Below, in pieces: positions 36,095 through 37,647 of a stretch of DNA of 37,647 nucleotides. Source of the stretch: Bacteroidota bacterium. GTDB lineage: Bacteria > Bacteroidota > Rhodothermia > Rhodothermales > Salinibacteraceae. The position numbers were made by a program, and so were the translations under genes. Within the stretch, counting starts at the first letter, position 1, and each line of letters starts with the position of its first letter. Under the pieces are notes generated by a model. The model saw nothing but the letters and a program-made list of their open reading frames with translations, was not told the origin of the DNA and ran no database searches. The stretch is from assembly GCA_009908415.1 (NCBI GenBank), contig JAAAPH010000338.1, positions 1-37,647 of the forward strand, given 5' to 3'.

Positions 36095-37045
36095 ATGCCT
36101 CCCCCCCCGGATCCATCGACGGCCTCGATTCGAGTGGCCAACGCGCCCTGCTCATGGGGCAGCCTGGAGTTTGAAGACATGGACGGCGAGGAGATCGGCT
36201 ACCAGCAGATGCTGGACGAGCTCGTCGCCACCGGCTACACCGGCACGGAGCTCGGAGACTGGGGCTACATGCCGACGGATCCGGCGGCGCTCCGCGACGA
36301 GTTGGAGCAGCGATCGCTCACGATGGTCGGCGCCTTCGTGCCCGTGGCGCTCCGCGATCCGCAGGCGCACGCCGGCGGCGAGGCGCATGCCCTGAAGGTG
36401 GCGCGGCTGCTCGCTGCGGTCAGCGACGAGGAGCAACCGTTTCTGATCCTCGCGGACGACAACGGCGCGGACCCGACGCGCACCCAGCACGCCGGGCGCA
36501 TCACCCCGGAAATGGGGTTGGACGCTGCGGCGTGGCCGACGTTCGCCGACGGCGCGAACCGGATCGCCCGCGCCGTGCGCGATGCGACGGGACTCCGCAC
36601 GGCGTTTCATCATCACTGCGCGGGGTATGTGGAGACGCCGCGCGAGATCGACCGCTTCCTCGACCGGACCGATCCAGAGTTGGTCGGGCTCGTCTTGGAC
36701 ACGGGCCATTATGCCTTTGGTGCGGGCCCGCAGGGATGCGAGGCGCTCGGCGAAGCCTTTGACCGCTTTGGAGGGCGCATCGGGCACGTCCACTTCAAGG
36801 ACTGCGATCCAGAGGTTGCCCGGCAGGCCCGGCAGCAGGGGTGGGATTACTTCGAGGCGGTGCGCCACGGCATCTTCTGCGAGCTGGGCGACGGATGCGT
36901 CGATTTCGAGGCCGTGATCGACACGCTCCGGGACCGGGCGTACGACGGCTGGATCGTCGTCGAGCAAGACGTGCTCCCCGGCATGGGGGCGCCCCGAGAG
37001 AGTGCCCAACGCAATCGTGAATATCTTCGAGAGGTAGGTTTATGA
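36095..37045 (+). CDS. iolE: Inosose dehydratase-like sugar isomerase/epimerase (TIM barrel)
   Basis: The 316-aa xylose-isomerase-like TIM barrel has [72 protein letters not shown] and a C-terminal WIVVEQD. The conserved Glu, Asp and His residues form the expected metal site. IolE removes water from scyllo-inosose to give the dione used by IolD. A close relative, IolH, or another epimerase in the same superfamily cannot be fully excluded, but this is the only candidate for the dehydratase step in the cluster. The stop overlaps the start of the next iolG-like gene. Confidence 0.85.
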   Translation: MPPPPDPSTASIRVANAPCSWGSLEFEDMDGEEIGYQQMLDELVATGYTGTELGDWGYMPTDPAALRDELEQRSLTMVGAFVPVALRDPQAHAGGEAHALKVARLLAAVSDEEQPFLILADDNGADPTRTQHAGRITPEMGLDAAAWPTFADGANRIARAVRDATGLRTAFHHHCAGYVETPREIDRFLDRTDPELVGLVLDTGHYAFGAGPQGCEALGEAFDRFGGRIGHVHFKDCDPEVARQARQQGWDYFEAVRHGIFCELGDGCVDFEAVIDTLRDRAYDGWIVVEQDVLPGMGAPRESAQRNREYLREVGL

Positions 37046-37647
37046 CCCCCACACTGAATGTTGGCATCATTGGCGCCGGCCGGATCGGCCGCGTGCACGC
37101 GAAGCATCTGGCCTACCAGATTCCGCGCGCCGCGCTCTCGGTGGTGGCCGACGTCGATGAAGCCGCCGCGCGAGACTGTGCACAACAAGTTGACGCCTCG
37201 GACGCCGTGCAGGATTACCGCGCCGTTCTGGAGGACGCCTCCATCGAGGCCGTCGTCATCTGCTCCTCGACGGACACGCACGCGGAGATCATCGAGGCGG
37301 CCGCGGCGGCGGGCAAGCACATCTTCTGCGAAAAGCCCATCGCGTTCGCGCTCCCCGAAATCGACCGGGCGCTGGAGGCCGTCGAGCGGGCCGGCGTCAA
37401 GTTTCAGGTGGGCTTCAACCGGCGGTTCGATCCGAGCTTTCGCCGGGTCCGTGAGGCCGTGGTGCAGGGGGAAGTGGGCGACCCGCATCTGCTGCACCTG
37501 ATCAGCCGCGATCCCGCGCCCCCGCCGATCGACTACATTCGAAGCTCGGGAGGGCTCTTCTTCGACATGACGATTCACGACTTCGACATGGCGCGGTTTC
37601 TGGTCGGGAGCGAGGTCGAGGAAGTGTACACGGCCGCCGCCGTGCGC
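37042..37647 (+). CDS. iolG: Second inositol 2-dehydrogenase-like oxidoreductase, 3' end outside window
   Basis: This gene is not in the ORF track because it runs off the window end; only shadow frames appear there. The ATG lies in an ATGA overlap with iolE and the frame is open to base 37647 (202 codons). It encodes [70 protein letters not shown] and [21 protein letters not shown]. These are close to canonical IolG, in places closer than the copy at 26336. It is likely a myo- or scyllo-inositol dehydrogenase that pairs with iolE by translational coupling. Confidence 0.9.
   Translation, partial: MTPTLNVGIIGAGRIGRVHAKHLAYQIPRAALSVVADVDEAAARDCAQQVDASDAVQDYRAVLEDASIEAVVICSSTDTHAEIIEAAAAAGKHIFCEKPIAFALPEIDRALEAVERAGVKFQVGFNRRFDPSFRRVREAVVQGEVGDPHLLHLISRDPAPPPIDYIRSSGGLFFDMTIHDFDMARFLVGSEVEEVYTAAAVR

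Overview
The window is GC-rich DNA that is almost entirely carbohydrate metabolism. An adjacent SusC/SusD pair marks the phylum as Bacteroidota. The high GC content, acidic proteins and lipobox/Tat exports fit the Rhodothermia/Salinibacter side of the phylum better than Bacteroides, but this is an inference and no rRNA or marker gene is present to confirm it. Start-codon choice is helped by Shine-Dalgarno sequences at some genes (the small lipoprotein gene, the phosphotriesterase-like gene, iolD and the ABC permease), while many others have none.

Region 1 (1-16277, nearly all + strand) is a glycan/uronate utilisation locus. It begins with the C-terminal part of a heparinase II/III-type lyase and a secreted 563-aa protein of unknown function. 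A SusC/SusD outer-membrane uptake pair follows, behind a ~490-bp leader that contains a terminator-like hairpin. Next is a run of exported proteins: a DUF1080 lipoprotein, a Tat-exported Gfo/Idh/MocA oxidoreductase, a Tat-exported PhoD-like phosphatase with a TPR-like N-terminus, a second DUF1080 lipoprotein and a Tat-exported phosphotriesterase-family hydrolase. Cytoplasmic glucuronate/galacturonate isomerase (UxaC) and a gluconokinase close the run, and a GntP-type gluconate permease lies tail-to-tail with the kinase. The layout suggests that sugars or glycosides are oxidised and cleaved in the periplasm before uronate/gluconate products enter the cell.

Region 2 (17885-18475) holds a small BamE/SmpA-like lipoprotein and a convergent 72-aa coiled-coil protein.

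Region 3 (18849-25116) encodes what appears to be a complete non-phosphorylative L-fucose pathway: FucP transporter, SDR L-fucose dehydrogenase, L-fuconolactonase, L-fuconate dehydratase, SDR 2-keto-3-deoxy-L-fuconate dehydrogenase and an FAH-family 2,4-diketo-3-deoxy-L-fuconate hydrolase. The expected end products are pyruvate and L-lactate.

Region 4 (25148-37647, all + strand) is a myo-inositol catabolic locus: lacI-type regulator, iolG-like, iolB, iolC, iolD, an ABC sugar uptake system (binding protein, permease, ATPase), mmsA/iolA, iolE-like and a second iolG-like gene cut by the window end. A good sigma70-like promoter followed by a perfect 16-bp palindrome precedes the regulator gene and probably controls it, perhaps with the whole operon. 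The aldolase step (IolJ) is not visible in the window. A 74-nt imperfect palindrome sits between iolC and iolD.

No rRNA, tRNA, CRISPR array, insertion sequence, phage gene or toxin-antitoxin pair was seen. The most unusual part is the exported oxidoreductase/DUF1080/PhoD/phosphotriesterase cassette together with the uncharacterised 563-aa protein.
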